Shown: positions 51,760 through 61,485, counted from the first letter of the stretch. The stretch: DNA of 64,000 nucleotides from Nocardia higoensis (GCF_015477835.1 NZ_JADLQN010000001.1:806001-870000); one strand, 5' to 3'. Numbers and translations: made by a program. The notes: a model not told the origin generated them from the sequence alone.

Positions 51760-53280
51760 TCAACGGTCACCGGGGTTGCGGGGAGTCGTGGCGAGCCGGT
51801 CGCCCGCAGAAGGCAGTTCGACCGGGGTCGCCGCTTCGGCGGCGCCGATGATGTTGCGGACCATGCCGCCGAACACGATGCCGTGGAAGGGTGCGATGAC
51901 CTTCCAGTAGAGGTGCCCGGCCAGACCGCGCGGCTGGAAGATCGCGCGCTGGTGATAGCGAGCGCCGCCCTCGGGTTCGGGCACGACGCCGAGTTCCAGC
52001 CATGCCAGCCCGGGCAAACGCATCTCGGCTCGCAGGCGCAGCAAGCGCGGCCGGTCGAGGTACTCGACGCGCCACCAGTCCAGGGCCTCGCCGACGTGCA
52101 GGGTGTGTGGATGCTTGCGGCCCCGGCGCAGGCCGACCCCGCCGGTCAGGCGGTCGATCCAGCCGCGCAGCGACCATGCGAGCGGGAACGAGTACCAGCC
52201 GTTCTCGCCGCCGATCGATTCGATGACAGCCCAGAGGGTTTCCGGGCTCGCGGAGGTGCGCTTGTCGCGGATGTCTTCGTAGAGCGACCCGCCGGACCAG
52301 TCCGGATCGCTAGGTAGTGGATCCGAGGGCGCGCCGCCGATGCCCGCATCCGACCACCGGGTCGGCACCTGCGCATTGCGGACCCGGGCCAGCGCGAGTT
52401 CGACGGCCGTCTCGAAGGTGGTCGGCCCGCCTTCGGGCTCGGGGATGTAGGTGTTGATGTCGCGGTCGCCGCACACCACCTCGTGCACCAGCGATTCGAT
52501 GAGCGGAATCGCCAGTGCGCGCGGCACCGGAGTCACCACGTTGACCCATTGGGCGGACAACCACGGCGTGAGCACCGGGACGGGCAGCACCATGCGCCGC
52601 GGCAGCCCGGCCACGATCGCGAACTTCCGCATCATCGACAGGTAGGTCAGCACGTCGGGCCCGCCGATGTCGAACGCCCGGTTGACATCTGCGGGCAGTT
52701 CGGCCGCCCGTACCAGGTAGTAGAGGACGTCGCGCACGGCGATGGGCTGGATCCGGTTGTGCACCCAGCGTGGGGTGATCATGGCGGGCAGCCGCTCGGA
52801 CAGGTAGCGCAGCATCTCGAAGCTGGCCGAACCCGAGCCGATGATGACCGCCGCGCGCAGTTCGGCCGTCGGCACTCCCGATTCCCGGAAGATCTCACCG
52901 ACCTCGGCGCGCGAGGCCAGATGCCGCGACAACGGGGTCTGTTCCGGAACGATGCCGCCCAGGTAGACGATGCGCCGGACACCGGCCGCTCGGGCCGCCG
53001 CGGCGACGATATGGGCGGCGCGCTGGTCGATGCCGGTGAAGTCGCGTTCGGTCAGCGAGTGGACGAGATAGTAGACGACCTCTTGATCGGCGACAGCCGC
53101 GCGCACATCGTCTTCGGAGGTGACGTCGCCGCGCACCACCTCGACCTTGTCCAGCCACGGAACCTCGGCCAGCTTGTCCGGCGTCCGGGCCACCACGCGA
53201 ACCCGGTGACCGGCCGCCACCAACTCCGGCACCAATCGCCCGCCGATGTAGCCGGTGGCTCCGAAGACTACGCATCGCAT
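51760..53280 (-). CDS. NAD(P)H-binding SDR fused to a DUF2867 domain
   Basis: 506 residues from ATG 53280. Residues 1-290 are an atypical SDR: MRCVVFGATGYIGGRLVPEL with the cofactor glycines, YYLVHSLTERDFTGID, and RRIVYLGGIVPE. Residues 300-500 are DUF2867, a START-like fold (SPETLWAVIESIGGENGWYS, LDWWRVEYLDRPRLLRLRAE). The domain order is the usual one for this family, which is often found near photolyases in actinobacteria. The reaction is not known. Confidence 0.83.
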   Translation of the reverse strand: MRCVVFGATGYIGGRLVPELVAAGHRVRVVARTPDKLAEVPWLDKVEVVRGDVTSEDDVRAAVADQEVVYYLVHSLTERDFTGIDQRAAHIVAAAARAAGVRRIVYLGGIVPEQTPLSRHLASRAEVGEIFRESGVPTAELRAAVIIGSGSASFEMLRYLSERLPAMITPRWVHNRIQPIAVRDVLYYLVRAAELPADVNRAFDIGGPDVLTYLSMMRKFAIVAGLPRRMVLPVPVLTPWLSAQWVNVVTPVPRALAIPLIESLVHEVVCGDRDINTYIPEPEGGPTTFETAVELALARVRNAQVPTRWSDAGIGGAPSDPLPSDPDWSGGSLYEDIRDKRTSASPETLWAVIESIGGENGWYSFPLAWSLRGWIDRLTGGVGLRRGRKHPHTLHVGEALDWWRVEYLDRPRLLRLRAEMRLPGLAWLELGVVPEPEGGARYHQRAIFQPRGLAGHLYWKVIAPFHGIVFGGMVRNIIGAAEAATPVELPSAGDRLATTPRNPGDR

Positions 53281-53540
53281 ATCCGATCCCCGTTCTTGTG
53301 TGCTGGGCACTTGCCGAGAGCTGGACCGCACCTGCCTGCGACGGCTCCACACCTCGGATACCCATGCGATCGTGCGTGAACATCATGGATTCGATATGGC
53401 GCGTACGTGCCGATCCAGCCTCGATCGGGAGTAGTATCCGTCGGGTTCTCTTTCTGTCCCCGCCGCCCTGCCGGAGGGCGATTTTCGCGGTGCCGATATT
53501 TCGCGGCGACAACAAGAATCGATTCGCGAGGGAGCCACAG

Positions 53541-54176
53541 GTGAGTTCATTGTTCGGTAGAGACGCACGAAAGTTGTGGACGACCGGCCGCAGGATCGCC
53601 GCGCTCGCGGTGACCTCGGCCGCGGCGACGGCCATCACCTTCACCGTTCCCGCGGGTGCGCAGGCGCAGCCGCTGGCCCCGATCCCAACCCTTGACGTAC
53701 AGCGTTACCTGGGGGATTGGAACCAGGTCGCGGCCGTGCCGCAGCCGTACAACCTCGCCTGCGCCCGCGACACGGCCGCCAACTACCAGTTGATCGATGC
53801 GAGCAATATCCGTGTCGAGAACAGTTGCACCACCTGGACCGGGGGACAGAATCGCATTGTCGGCAATGCCCGGGTCGTCGATCCGGTCAGCAACGCCCAG
53901 TTGCACGTCAGCTTTCCCGGGGTGCCGTTCCAGGATTCCCTCGACGGGCCGCCCAATTACATCGTCGCTCACCTCGCCGAGGACTACTCGTGGGCGCTGG
54001 TAGGCGATCCGGTGCGCTTTTCCGGATTCGTGCTGTCGCGTTCGACCGCCGTCGACGCGGCGCGGTGGCAGGAGATCAAGAGGGTGGTCGCGGAGCGGGG
54101 CTACAACCCGTGCTTCCTGCTGACCTCGCCGACTCCGGGCGGTGCGACCGATATCCGTCCGCTCTGCATGATGTGA
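53541..54176 (+). CDS. Secreted lipocalin
   Basis: 211 residues from GTG 53541, with GGGAG eight bases upstream. The signal peptide, with a twin-Arg-like TGRRIAALAVTSAAA and an AQAQ cleavage region, precedes the bacterial lipocalin (Blc) fold: LDVQRYLGDWNQVAAVPQPY is the G-x-W motif and NYIVAHLAEDYSWALVGDPV matches the family's YxxLxxDYxxAxVGxP. RGYNPCFLL near the end may pair with an earlier Cys. It would carry a hydrophobic ligand outside the membrane. It is encoded alone. Confidence 0.85.
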   Translation: MSSLFGRDARKLWTTGRRIAALAVTSAAATAITFTVPAGAQAQPLAPIPTLDVQRYLGDWNQVAAVPQPYNLACARDTAANYQLIDASNIRVENSCTTWTGGQNRIVGNARVVDPVSNAQLHVSFPGVPFQDSLDGPPNYIVAHLAEDYSWALVGDPVRFSGFVLSRSTAVDAARWQEIKRVVAERGYNPCFLLTSPTPGGATDIRPLCMM

Positions 54177-54190
54177 GCGGCGGGGGAGGG

Positions 54191-54580
54191 TTACCGCCCG
54201 CCCCGTGGTTCGGTGACCGGTTCGGGTGGCAGGTCCGGTGAATCGACTTCGTCGAGGCGGGCCTGCAGCCGGTCGCATCGAGCGGTCAGGTCGGCGTTGG
54301 CGTCCTCCAACTCGAGGATGCGCGCGATGGCGGTCAGGTTGATGCCCTGCTGGTTGAGTGCGGTGATGCGGTGGAGCCTGGCCAGGTCGGCGCCGCTGTA
54401 ACAGCGAGTTCCGCCCGCGCTTCGAGCCGGAGTGATGAGCCCCCGCGCCTCGTACAGGCGCAGGGTCTGCACCCCCAGGCCGGTGAGTTCGGCGGCCACC
54501 GAGATCGCATACACCGGCCGCCCCGCAGCGGGCGTCGCCACACCCTGGTCGCCGGCGTTGCCGTCCTGGTGAACGGGCAT
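54191..54580 (-). CDS. MerR-family regulator of the HspR type
   Basis: 129 residues from ATG 54580, which has GAGGAG six bases upstream; the frame is open to 54682. VYAISVAAELTGLGVQTLRL with YEARGLITPARSAGGTRCYS and GADLARLHRI is the HspR-like HTH, and ELEDANADLTARCDRLQARL is a short dimerising helix. HspR-type proteins repress heat-shock genes. A perfect 9-bp dyad lies upstream, and a broken small heat-shock gene is read away from it, so it once controlled that gene and probably still controls itself. Confidence 0.82.
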   Translation of the reverse strand: MPVHQDGNAGDQGVATPAAGRPVYAISVAAELTGLGVQTLRLYEARGLITPARSAGGTRCYSGADLARLHRITALNQQGINLTAIARILELEDANADLTARCDRLQARLDEVDSPDLPPEPVTEPRGGR

Positions 54581-54664
54581 GAGGTACTCCTCGCTCCATC
54601 CCTGTGTTCGATGCGGATCCATTGCGATCGATCCTTGCGCGAATGCACCTTTCGGTGGTAAAAA

Positions 54665-54686
54665 ATCTATGTCGGCTGACATAGAT
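54665..54686. promoter_or_regulatory. 9-bp inverted repeat, operator for the HspR-like regulator
   Basis: ATCTATGTC (54665-54673) and its reverse complement GACATAGAT (54678-54686) surround the spacer GGCT. It lies in an A+T-rich patch 85-106 bp upstream of the regulator start and 49 bp before the heat-shock remnant. It does not match the classical HAIR sequence of HspR, so the specificity differs. Confidence 0.65.
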
Positions 54687-54734
54687 TAGCTGACACGAAG
54701 TACGAAGAGAATGGAACAAGGAGGGGTGGCGACC

Positions 54735-54806
54735 ATGCCGACGCGTACCGATCCGTTCTGCGACTTCGACCGTTCGGCGCAGCAGGTATCCGACGCCGCG
54801 GGGTAG
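54735..54806 (+). pseudogene. 5' stub of a small heat-shock protein (Hsp20) gene
   Basis: The ATG at 54735 has AAGGAGGGG upstream and encodes MPTRTDPFCDFDRSAQQVSD, then AAG and a stop at 54804. The start is the actinobacterial Hsp18/Hsp20 N-terminus (M-x-RTDPFRDLDRLxQQV). The alpha-crystallin domain is absent. The good ribosome site and the dyad upstream show that a working gene stood here. Confidence 0.6.
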
Positions 54807-55212
54807 CGACGGATCTCCCGCTCGTCCCGTTCGGCCCCGCCGTCGACGAGCAGGGAGCACTGACAGCCCGGCTGCTGAGGCTCGATCCCGACGTCGAGAA
54901 GTTGTTCGCCGAGGTCGAGGAGGCCCTGCGAGAAGTCCGGATGCCGCGACGGTGCCCATGCCTGGTCTCGGCCCCGTTGCCGGATACCGGCGCACCGCGG
55001 TTTCTCGCCCCGGGAGCCCCCCTGGGCCGGAAGCTCGAGCCGGGCGCCCCGAAGCAGCGCAGCCCTCCGAAACGCCGGGCCGCGCGGACAGGAAGCGACA
55101 ACGAGAGCGAGGTGACGGCCGCATCGAACAGATGAACCTCTACGCCGCGGGCGAGCCGGGACCGACCGGACCGCCCCCGGCAGACCACACGTAGTCGACT
55201 CTCTCCTCCCTC
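54807..55212 (+). other. Degraded remainder of the heat-shock locus
   Basis: About 400 bp with pieces of coding-like text but no intact gene. One frame reads LPLVPFGPAVDEQGALTARL and LDPDVEKLFAEVEEALREVR; later another frame is open to 55194, ending in EPGPTGPPPADHT. Frames switch several times. It looks like a second, decayed gene after the Hsp20 stub, ended by the hairpin at 55213. Confidence 0.4.
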
Positions 55213-55256
55213 ACGCTGTGGGTCCGGGGCGAATTGCCCGGGCCCACAGCGTCTTT
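55213..55256 (+). terminator. Strong hairpin terminator
   Basis: ACGCTGTGGG (55213-55222) pairs with CCCACAGCGT (55243-55252), and inside it CCGGG (55224-55228) pairs with CCCGG (55237-55241). With one T-G wobble this makes a 16-bp stem around an 8-base loop, followed by CTTTCC. It ends the old heat-shock transcript and shields the cold-shock gene downstream. Confidence 0.75.
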
Positions 55257-55347
55257 CCTCATGAAGGCTGTCCCGACAGCCGTTTCCCGACAACGTCTTC
55301 GCCGACGTCACCGACCGTATCGACCGATAGTGGATCACCGAGTACCG

Positions 55348-55731
55348 ATGATGACGACGACAAGCACCTCACCCACCGAACCGACCGCCCTCGACCCCCA
55401 CCGCGCGTGCCAGCTGACCTGGCAGCACGGACACGTCGCCTGGTTCAACGCCGAGAAGGGTTTCGGCTTCATCGATCCCGACGACGGCGGTGAATCGGTA
55501 TTCGTCCGCCATACCGCCATCGCCGCTCCCGGATACAAGACCCTCGTCGCCGGACAACCGGTGGTCTTCGCTGTCGCCGACGAGACCGGCGACAAGCCCG
55601 AAGCCGCTCGCGTTCTCGTTTATCCGAGCGCCGCGCCGCCACCGGCCGCCACGCCGCGACCGGAGCGCAGGTCGCCACGACTGCAAGAGTGGCTGAAGCG
55701 CCGTCACCGCGAGCGCCCGCGCGCCGCGTGA
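55348..55731 (+). CDS. Cold-shock-domain protein
   Basis: 127 residues from ATG 55348 (a second ATG follows directly). Residues 25-90 are the five-stranded OB fold: [20 protein letters not shown] is the RNP1 strand with its aromatic face, and [20 protein letters not shown] contains RNP2. The C-terminal tail is basic and proline-rich ([20 protein letters not shown]), which would add RNA affinity. It is longer than the 67-residue CspA type and is probably an RNA chaperone. Its own promoter lies after the hairpin at 55213-55256. Confidence 0.82.
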   Translation: MMTTTSTSPTEPTALDPHRACQLTWQHGHVAWFNAEKGFGFIDPDDGGESVFVRHTAIAAPGYKTLVAGQPVVFAVADETGDKPEAARVLVYPSAAPPPAATPRPERRSPRLQEWLKRRHRERPRAA

Positions 55732-55844
55732 TGTGACCATCGGCGAGGAATTCCGACAGAGAGTGAGCGACGCGCGCATTCTCTGATTGCTATCTGTTTG
55801 CCTGGAGCGTTCATGGGGGGCTCGCCGACGGTTACGATGCCCCT

Positions 55845-57563
55845 GTGCCGACAAAGCCGACTACGGGCGCGGAAGCTCGCGGAGCTGATCGAATCGCCGA
55901 GGGCGAGTCGCATCGCCGCTGGCTACCGCGCCCGTACGAGGACGGCGGTCAGGTGGTCGCGCTGCTGTTCGTCTGGCTGTCGTTGACCCCGACTCTGCTA
56001 CCGCGCGGCCCGTTCTTCCAAGGAGTGCTGACGGGTGTCTCCGCCGCCATGGGCTACGGCGTCGGGGTCCTGCTCGCGAAATGGATTCGCGCCCTCCTCC
56101 AGCGGGAGATCTCACCGCGCACGCGAACGATCATGCGCAGAACGGTCTGGGTGATCGGCTCGGCCGGAACTCTGGTGATGCTCGTCTGGTTCCGGAGCTG
56201 GCAGTCGCAATTGCGAGAGTTGATGGATGCCGCGCCGTTCCCCGGATGGGGTTACCTGCTCACCGTGGCAGTGGCGGCGGTGTTCTTCGTCGGGCTGGTG
56301 GCATTGGTGCGAGTGCTCATCCGCACGACAGCGTGGATCGAGGGCAAAGTCAGCCGGGTGGTGCCGCGCCGGGTCTCCGCCTCGGTGATCAGTGTCGTGG
56401 CGGTCGTATTGCTGGTGCTGTTCGTCAACGGCGCTGCGGTGCGGGTGATCATGTCCGGGCTCAACGACAGCTTCGCCGCGGTGAATCAGGAGACCAAGGC
56501 CGGAGACGACCCTCCGGCCAGTCCGCTGCGCTCGGGTGGACCGGGCTCGTTGGTCAGCTGGGACTCGCTGGGCAGGCAGGGCCGCGCGTTCGTTTCCCGT
56601 GGTCCCACCGTGGCGGAACTGTCCGCGTTCAACGGTGGGCGTCCCGCCGTCGAGCCGATCCGCGCCTACGCGGGGCTGGCCAGTGGCGGCGAGACGATCG
56701 AGGAGGACGCGCGGCTGGCCGTGCGGGATCTCCAGCGCGCGGGTGGGTTCGACCGGGCCGTGATCGCGGTCGCCACCACCACCGGAACCGGATGGATCAA
56801 CGAAAGTCTGTCCTCGTCACTGGAATACATGTACAACGGCGACACCGCCATCGTCGGGCTCCAGTACTCCTACCTGCCCAGCTGGCTGTCCTTCCTGGTG
56901 GACCGGGAACGGGCGCGGCAGGCCGGTGAAGCTCAGTTCGACGCGGTGTACGACATCTGGAAGGGCTTACCGCCCGAGACCCGCCCGAAGCTTGTCGTGA
57001 TGGGGGAGAGCCTGGGGTCGTTCGGCGGCGAGAGCGCCTTCGGCGACATCGAGAACGTCGAAACGCGCAGCGACGGCGTGCTGTTCACCGGGCCGCCGAA
57101 CGCCAACGAGATATGGACCGATGTCACCACCCATCGGGATCCGGGTTCACCGGAGTGGCTGCCGATCTACGAGCGCGGGCAGACCGTGCGATTCGGAGCT
57201 CGGGCCCCCGAGGACCTGCCACGGCCCGACGCGCCGTGGGAGCGTCCCCGGATGGTGTACCTGCAACACGCCTCGGACCCGATCGTCTGGTGGTCGCCGG
57301 AACTGATTCTGAGCAAGCCCGACTGGCTGCGCGAAGCTCGCGGTTACGACGTCCTCGACAGCACCCGCTGGTATCCGTTCGTGACCTTTCTTCAGGTCAC
57401 CGCCGATATGGCGTTCTCCACGAGTGTGCCCGACGGCCACGGCCACACCTATGTCGTCGATATCGCGGACGCGTGGAGCGCGATTCTGCCACCCGAAGGC
57501 TGGACACCGGCCGACACGGATCGGCTGCGTGAGGTGCTTGCCGGAATCGGCGGTGACGGCTGA
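55845..57563 (+). CDS. Membrane-anchored alpha/beta-hydrolase (Abhydrolase_9 type)
   Basis: 572 residues starting with GTG 55845. Four transmembrane helices occupy residues 35-215 (the N-terminal domain of this family), for example QVVALLFVWLSLTPTLLPRG and VISVVAVVLLVLFVNGAAV. The catalytic domain follows: KLVVMGESLGSFGGESAF is the Ser elbow and MVYLQHASDPIVWWSPELIL carries the strand-8 Asp region; DGHGHTYVVD supplies a His. The active site faces the side reached by the C-terminal half. The substrate is unknown; lipid esters are plausible. Confidence 0.82.
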   Translation: MPTKPTTGAEARGADRIAEGESHRRWLPRPYEDGGQVVALLFVWLSLTPTLLPRGPFFQGVLTGVSAAMGYGVGVLLAKWIRALLQREISPRTRTIMRRTVWVIGSAGTLVMLVWFRSWQSQLRELMDAAPFPGWGYLLTVAVAAVFFVGLVALVRVLIRTTAWIEGKVSRVVPRRVSASVISVVAVVLLVLFVNGAAVRVIMSGLNDSFAAVNQETKAGDDPPASPLRSGGPGSLVSWDSLGRQGRAFVSRGPTVAELSAFNGGRPAVEPIRAYAGLASGGETIEEDARLAVRDLQRAGGFDRAVIAVATTTGTGWINESLSSSLEYMYNGDTAIVGLQYSYLPSWLSFLVDRERARQAGEAQFDAVYDIWKGLPPETRPKLVVMGESLGSFGGESAFGDIENVETRSDGVLFTGPPNANEIWTDVTTHRDPGSPEWLPIYERGQTVRFGARAPEDLPRPDAPWERPRMVYLQHASDPIVWWSPELILSKPDWLREARGYDVLDSTRWYPFVTFLQVTADMAFSTSVPDGHGHTYVVDIADAWSAILPPEGWTPADTDRLREVLAGIGGDG

Positions 57564-57695
57564 CGAGCACCACCCGCCGTGGTTGCCGGATCGAAGCTGT
57601 TCCCTTATACCACCTGGGTGGAGCACACTGATTGTGCAGTCTTTCGGAATGTGAAGCGGTAACCGGACAGGTCGTCGATCCCCGAAGGAGTTCCT

Positions 57696-59537
57696 GTGAA
57701 CGCATATCCGCAGATCGCGGAGCACGGCATCATCGGCGATCTGCAGACCGCGGCTCTGGTGTCCTCTACGGGAACCATCGACTGGTGGTGCGCACCGCGG
57801 TTCGATTCGCCCAGTGTCTTCGCCTCCCTGCTCGACAGCGAACGCGGCGGAAGCTGCCGAGTGAGCGCCGACCCAGTGGGAGAGCGGGTCACGATTCGTC
57901 AGCTCTACCTCTCCGATACCGCGATCCTGGTCACCCGGTTCATGGCCGAGGAAGGTGTGGGTGAGGTCATCGACTTCATGCACCCGATCGACAGTCCGCA
58001 TGCCACCGACAGACACCGGCTGATGCGGATCGTCCGGGTCGTGCGGGGGACTCTGCCGTTCACGCTGTCCTGCCGCCCCCGCTTCGACTACGCCCGCGCG
58101 GCGCACGCGCTCACGATGCGCGATCCCACCTGGGCGACCTTCGAAGGTCCCGGTATCGACCTGCATCTGCAGGTGGCCGGCCCGCTGCGGCTGGAGCCTG
58201 AGAGCAACGACGTCTCGGCACGGTTCACCCTGTCCGAAGGGCAACTGGCGGTGATCGTGCTGAACACTGTGGATCGCGAAAGCCCCCCGCCCACCCCGCC
58301 CGAGCCCGAGGCCGCGGTGGCCGAGTTCGAGGACTGCCGGGAGTTCTGGCTGTCGTGGCTGCGCTCCTCCACCTATCGAGGACGGTGGCAGGACATGGTC
58401 AACCGATCGGCGATCACCCTGAAGCTGCTGACCTACGCTCCGACCGGGGCGCCGATCGCGGCGGCGACCATGGGGTTGCCCGAGCAGGTCGGTGGCGAGC
58501 GCAACTGGGACTACCGGTACACCTGGATCCGCGACGGCTCGCTGTCCGTGCGTGCCATGATCGACCTGGGCTTCACCGAGGAGGCGCGCGCATTCCGGCG
58601 ATGGCTGCACGACCGGATCGACGCCGGCGGCACCGTCTCCGGCGAGCCATTGCAGATCATGTACCGCATCGACGGCGAACCGCGCCTCGACGAGGAGATC
58701 CTGCCCCATCTGGAGGGCTATCGGCGCTCGGGCCCTGTTCGAGTCGGAAATGCGGCCGCCGATCAGATCCAGCTCGACATCTACGGCGAGGTGGCCGACG
58801 CGTTGGCTCAGTCGTCCGATATCGGCACCATTTCCGGATGGCTGGCCTTCGCGAAGATGCTCGACTGGCTCACCGAGAACTGGGATCGTCCGGACGAGGG
58901 GATATGGGAGACTCGCGGCGGCCGACAGGACTTCACCTACAGCCGGTTGATGACCTGGGTCGCGTTCGAGCGCGGCATCACCCTCGCCCTCGAACACTCC
59001 AGACCGGCCGACATCGCCCGGTGGCGGAAAGCCCGAGACGAGGTGTTCACGCAGATCATCGAGCGGGGCTGGAGCACGAAGCGCCAAGCCTTCGTCCAGC
59101 ACTTCACGACCGAGGTGCTCGACGCCTCGCTACTGCTGATGCCCCGTATGGGATTCCTGACTCCCACCGACCCGGCATGGTTGAGCACTCTCGACGCCAT
59201 GGCTGAGGAGCTGGTCAGCGACAGTCTGGTCTACCGATATGATCCGGAAGCGTCCCCGGACGGTCTGCGTGGTTCGGAGGGCACATTCAACCTCTGCAGC
59301 TTCCTCTATGTGGAGGCACTGGCCCGAGCGGGACGACTGAACCAGGCCCGTTACGCGTTCGACAAGATGCTCACCTACGCCAACCATGTCGGGTTGTTCG
59401 CGGAGGAGATCGGCCCCTCCGGTGAGCAATTGGGCAACTTCCCGCAGGCCTTCACGCACTTGGCGCTGGTGGCCGCGGCGATCGCGCTGGACGAACAACT
59501 CGACCGCGCCGAAAAACGAGCGCGCCACCCCCGCTAG
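57696..59537 (+). CDS. Glycoside hydrolase family 15 (trehalase/glucoamylase-like)
   Basis: 613 residues starting at GTG 57696, five bases after AAGGAG. The N-terminal DUF5911-type domain (IAEHGIIGDLQTAALVSSTG then TIDWWCAPRFDSPSVF) precedes the (alpha/alpha)6 barrel: GGERNWDYRYTWIRDGSLSV, GNAAADQIQLDIYGEVADAL, and EGTFNLCSFLYVEALARAG with the acidic catalytic pair. Mycobacterial members hydrolyse trehalose in the cytosol; no signal peptide is present. The MFS gene begins 9 bp after its stop, so the two are probably co-transcribed. Confidence 0.9.
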   Translation: MNAYPQIAEHGIIGDLQTAALVSSTGTIDWWCAPRFDSPSVFASLLDSERGGSCRVSADPVGERVTIRQLYLSDTAILVTRFMAEEGVGEVIDFMHPIDSPHATDRHRLMRIVRVVRGTLPFTLSCRPRFDYARAAHALTMRDPTWATFEGPGIDLHLQVAGPLRLEPESNDVSARFTLSEGQLAVIVLNTVDRESPPPTPPEPEAAVAEFEDCREFWLSWLRSSTYRGRWQDMVNRSAITLKLLTYAPTGAPIAAATMGLPEQVGGERNWDYRYTWIRDGSLSVRAMIDLGFTEEARAFRRWLHDRIDAGGTVSGEPLQIMYRIDGEPRLDEEILPHLEGYRRSGPVRVGNAAADQIQLDIYGEVADALAQSSDIGTISGWLAFAKMLDWLTENWDRPDEGIWETRGGRQDFTYSRLMTWVAFERGITLALEHSRPADIARWRKARDEVFTQIIERGWSTKRQAFVQHFTTEVLDASLLLMPRMGFLTPTDPAWLSTLDAMAEELVSDSLVYRYDPEASPDGLRGSEGTFNLCSFLYVEALARAGRLNQARYAFDKMLTYANHVGLFAEEIGPSGEQLGNFPQAFTHLALVAAAIALDEQLDRAEKRARHPR

Positions 59538-59546
59538 GCGACGTGG

Positions 59547-60950
59547 ATGGCGGAGACAACCGAACTCACCCGCCCGCGCGGGGTGCTGCTCCCGCTCGCG
59601 TCGGCGCAGTTCATCTGCTCCTTCGCCGGCTCGAGTATGAACGTGATGATCTCCGACATCAGTACCGACCTGGACACCACGGTTCAGGGCGTCCAGGTCG
59701 CGATCACGCTGTTCCTGCTGGTGATGGCCGCGCTGATGATTCCCTGCGGCAAACTCACCGATCGATACGGTCGCAAGCGGTGCTTCGTGCTCGGGCTCAC
59801 TCTCTACGGCATCGGCGCCGTGATCAGCGGACTCGCACCGAACCTGGGCTGGTTGATCCTGGGCAATTCGATTCTCGAGGGCATCGGCACCGCGCTGCTG
59901 ATACCGCCTGTCTACATCCTCACCACTCTGCTGTTCACCGAGGTGACCTCGCGTGCGAAGGCATTCGGCGCCATCATGGCGATGGGTGGTATCGGCGCCG
60001 CCGCCGGGCCGCTGATCGGTGGTCTGATCACCTCCTGGTCGAGCTGGCGTGCGGCATTCGCCTTCCAGGCGTTGGTCATCCTCGCCATCATCGCGCTCAG
60101 CCGCCGCATCCTCGACCCGCTGCCGCCCAACGCCGATCGATCCTTCGACCTCACCGGCGCGGTGCTGTCGGCGGTCGGACTGATCATGCTGGTCACCGGA
60201 ATCCTGGCCGCCGACGACGACTTCGTACTGATGGTCGTGCTGCTCACGCTCGGAGCGTTCGTGCTGACCCTGTTCTTCCTCTCCATCCGCGCGAAGGAAC
60301 GCGCCGGCCGGGATCCCTTGCTGCCGACCCGCCTGTTCCGCAACCGCACCTCCAATCTCGGTCTGGTCACCCAGAACATCCAATGGCTGATGCTGATGGG
60401 AACCTCGTTCGTGGTTGCCGCTTACCTCCAGGTCGTGCGCGGCTACAACGCGATCCAGACCGGGGTGATCTTCACCGCGGCCACGGCGGGGTTGCTCCTC
60501 ACCTCGTTGGCGGCCGAGCGATTCGCCCGGCGCCGCGCGCCGCGCACGCTCATCATGGCGGGCTTCGTGGTGACCATCGCGGGCGTCGGTCTGTTGCTGG
60601 CCATCGCGGGCCGGTCCGCGGTTCCGTGGGCTTCCGCGCCGGGCCTGTTCTTGATCGGCACCGGCCTCGGAATGATGCTGACTCCCTCGGTCACGGTGGT
60701 GCAGTCGAGCTTCGGCGAGGAACTGCAGGGCGAGATCTCCGGTTTGTCCCGCAGCGTGTCCAACCTCGGCTCCTCACTGGGAACCGCACTCGCCGGCACC
60801 ATTCTCGTCGCGAACCTCACCGGACAGGCCTATGCCGCGGCCATGGTGACGATCGCCGCCCTGGGGTTCCTGGGGTTGGGCGCGGCGGCCATGCTGCCCG
60901 GCGGCACGATCCCCGCGGCCTCTGCCTCGGCCGCGGGGAAGAGCCATTGA
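59547..60950 (+). CDS. MFS transporter, DHA2 family
   Basis: 467 residues starting at ATG 59547, 9 bp after the GH15 gene. Hydrophobic segments fit the EmrB/QacA layout of 12-14 helices; GKLTDRYGRKRCFVLGLTLY is the motif A loop. The pairing with a trehalase-like enzyme may be incidental or may point to sugar or solute export. It converges with the first DUF7144 gene, the stops being 10 bp apart. Confidence 0.84.
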   Translation: MAETTELTRPRGVLLPLASAQFICSFAGSSMNVMISDISTDLDTTVQGVQVAITLFLLVMAALMIPCGKLTDRYGRKRCFVLGLTLYGIGAVISGLAPNLGWLILGNSILEGIGTALLIPPVYILTTLLFTEVTSRAKAFGAIMAMGGIGAAAGPLIGGLITSWSSWRAAFAFQALVILAIIALSRRILDPLPPNADRSFDLTGAVLSAVGLIMLVTGILAADDDFVLMVVLLTLGAFVLTLFFLSIRAKERAGRDPLLPTRLFRNRTSNLGLVTQNIQWLMLMGTSFVVAAYLQVVRGYNAIQTGVIFTAATAGLLLTSLAAERFARRRAPRTLIMAGFVVTIAGVGLLLAIAGRSAVPWASAPGLFLIGTGLGMMLTPSVTVVQSSFGEELQGEISGLSRSVSNLGSSLGTALAGTILVANLTGQAYAAAMVTIAALGFLGLGAAAMLPGGTIPAASASAAGKSH

Positions 60951-60960
60951 GCGAGCCGGT

Positions 60961-61365
60961 TCAGACCCGGTCCGGTTGCCAGGTTGTCACCGCCCAGATG
61001 ACGACCACGTCCAAGGCGATCACCGCGATCGACCACCACGGGTAGTAGGGCAGCCACAGAAAATTCCCCAGCAGTGACAGCGCGGCGAGCATCACCGCCA
61101 CCACCCGCGCCCACGTGGCGCCGCCCATCAGGGCGAGCGCCGTCACGACGATGAGAATGCCGAGCACGAGGTGGATCCAGCCCCATGTCGTCGTGTTGAA
61201 CTCGTAGATGTAATTCGGACCGGCGACCAGGATCTCGTCCTCGGCGATGGCGGAGATCCCTTGGAACGCCGACAGAAAGCCGACGGCCATCAACAGCACC
61301 GCGGCGCCGATCGACGTTCCGGCCGCGACGGCCTGCTGTACCGAACGGTCATCAGTTGTCGACAT
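60961..61365 (-). CDS. DUF7144-type four-helix membrane protein, copy 1
   Basis: 134 residues from ATG 61365. Four hydrophobic helices are separated by short loops; the conserved core includes ILVAGPNYIYEFNTTTWGWI, HLVLGILIVVTALALM, GGATWARVVAVMLAAL, and FLWLPYYPWWSIAVIALDVV with WQPDRV at the end. This pattern (YIYxFxxxxWGWIH and PYYPxWS) is typical of an actinobacterial membrane family of unknown role. It is the last of three tandem copies on the minus strand. Confidence 0.78.
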   Translation of the reverse strand: MSTTDDRSVQQAVAAGTSIGAAVLLMAVGFLSAFQGISAIAEDEILVAGPNYIYEFNTTTWGWIHLVLGILIVVTALALMGGATWARVVAVMLAALSLLGNFLWLPYYPWWSIAVIALDVVVIWAVTTWQPDRV

Positions 61366-61485
61366 GGTCTGAAGCCTCTCTGTCGTTGGTGCGATATTGT
61401 CCTGCGCAGCGCCGAGCGGGCAGCGCACCGGCGATGCGACCAGCGGCGGAATCGGGCGAGTTCACCCGAGCCCTGGGTTGCGCCG

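Noticed and set aside
54665..54686. HAIR element for HspR
   Set aside because: The arms ATCTATGTC/GACATAGAT do not match the CTTGAGT-type HAIR consensus, so I call it only a dyad.
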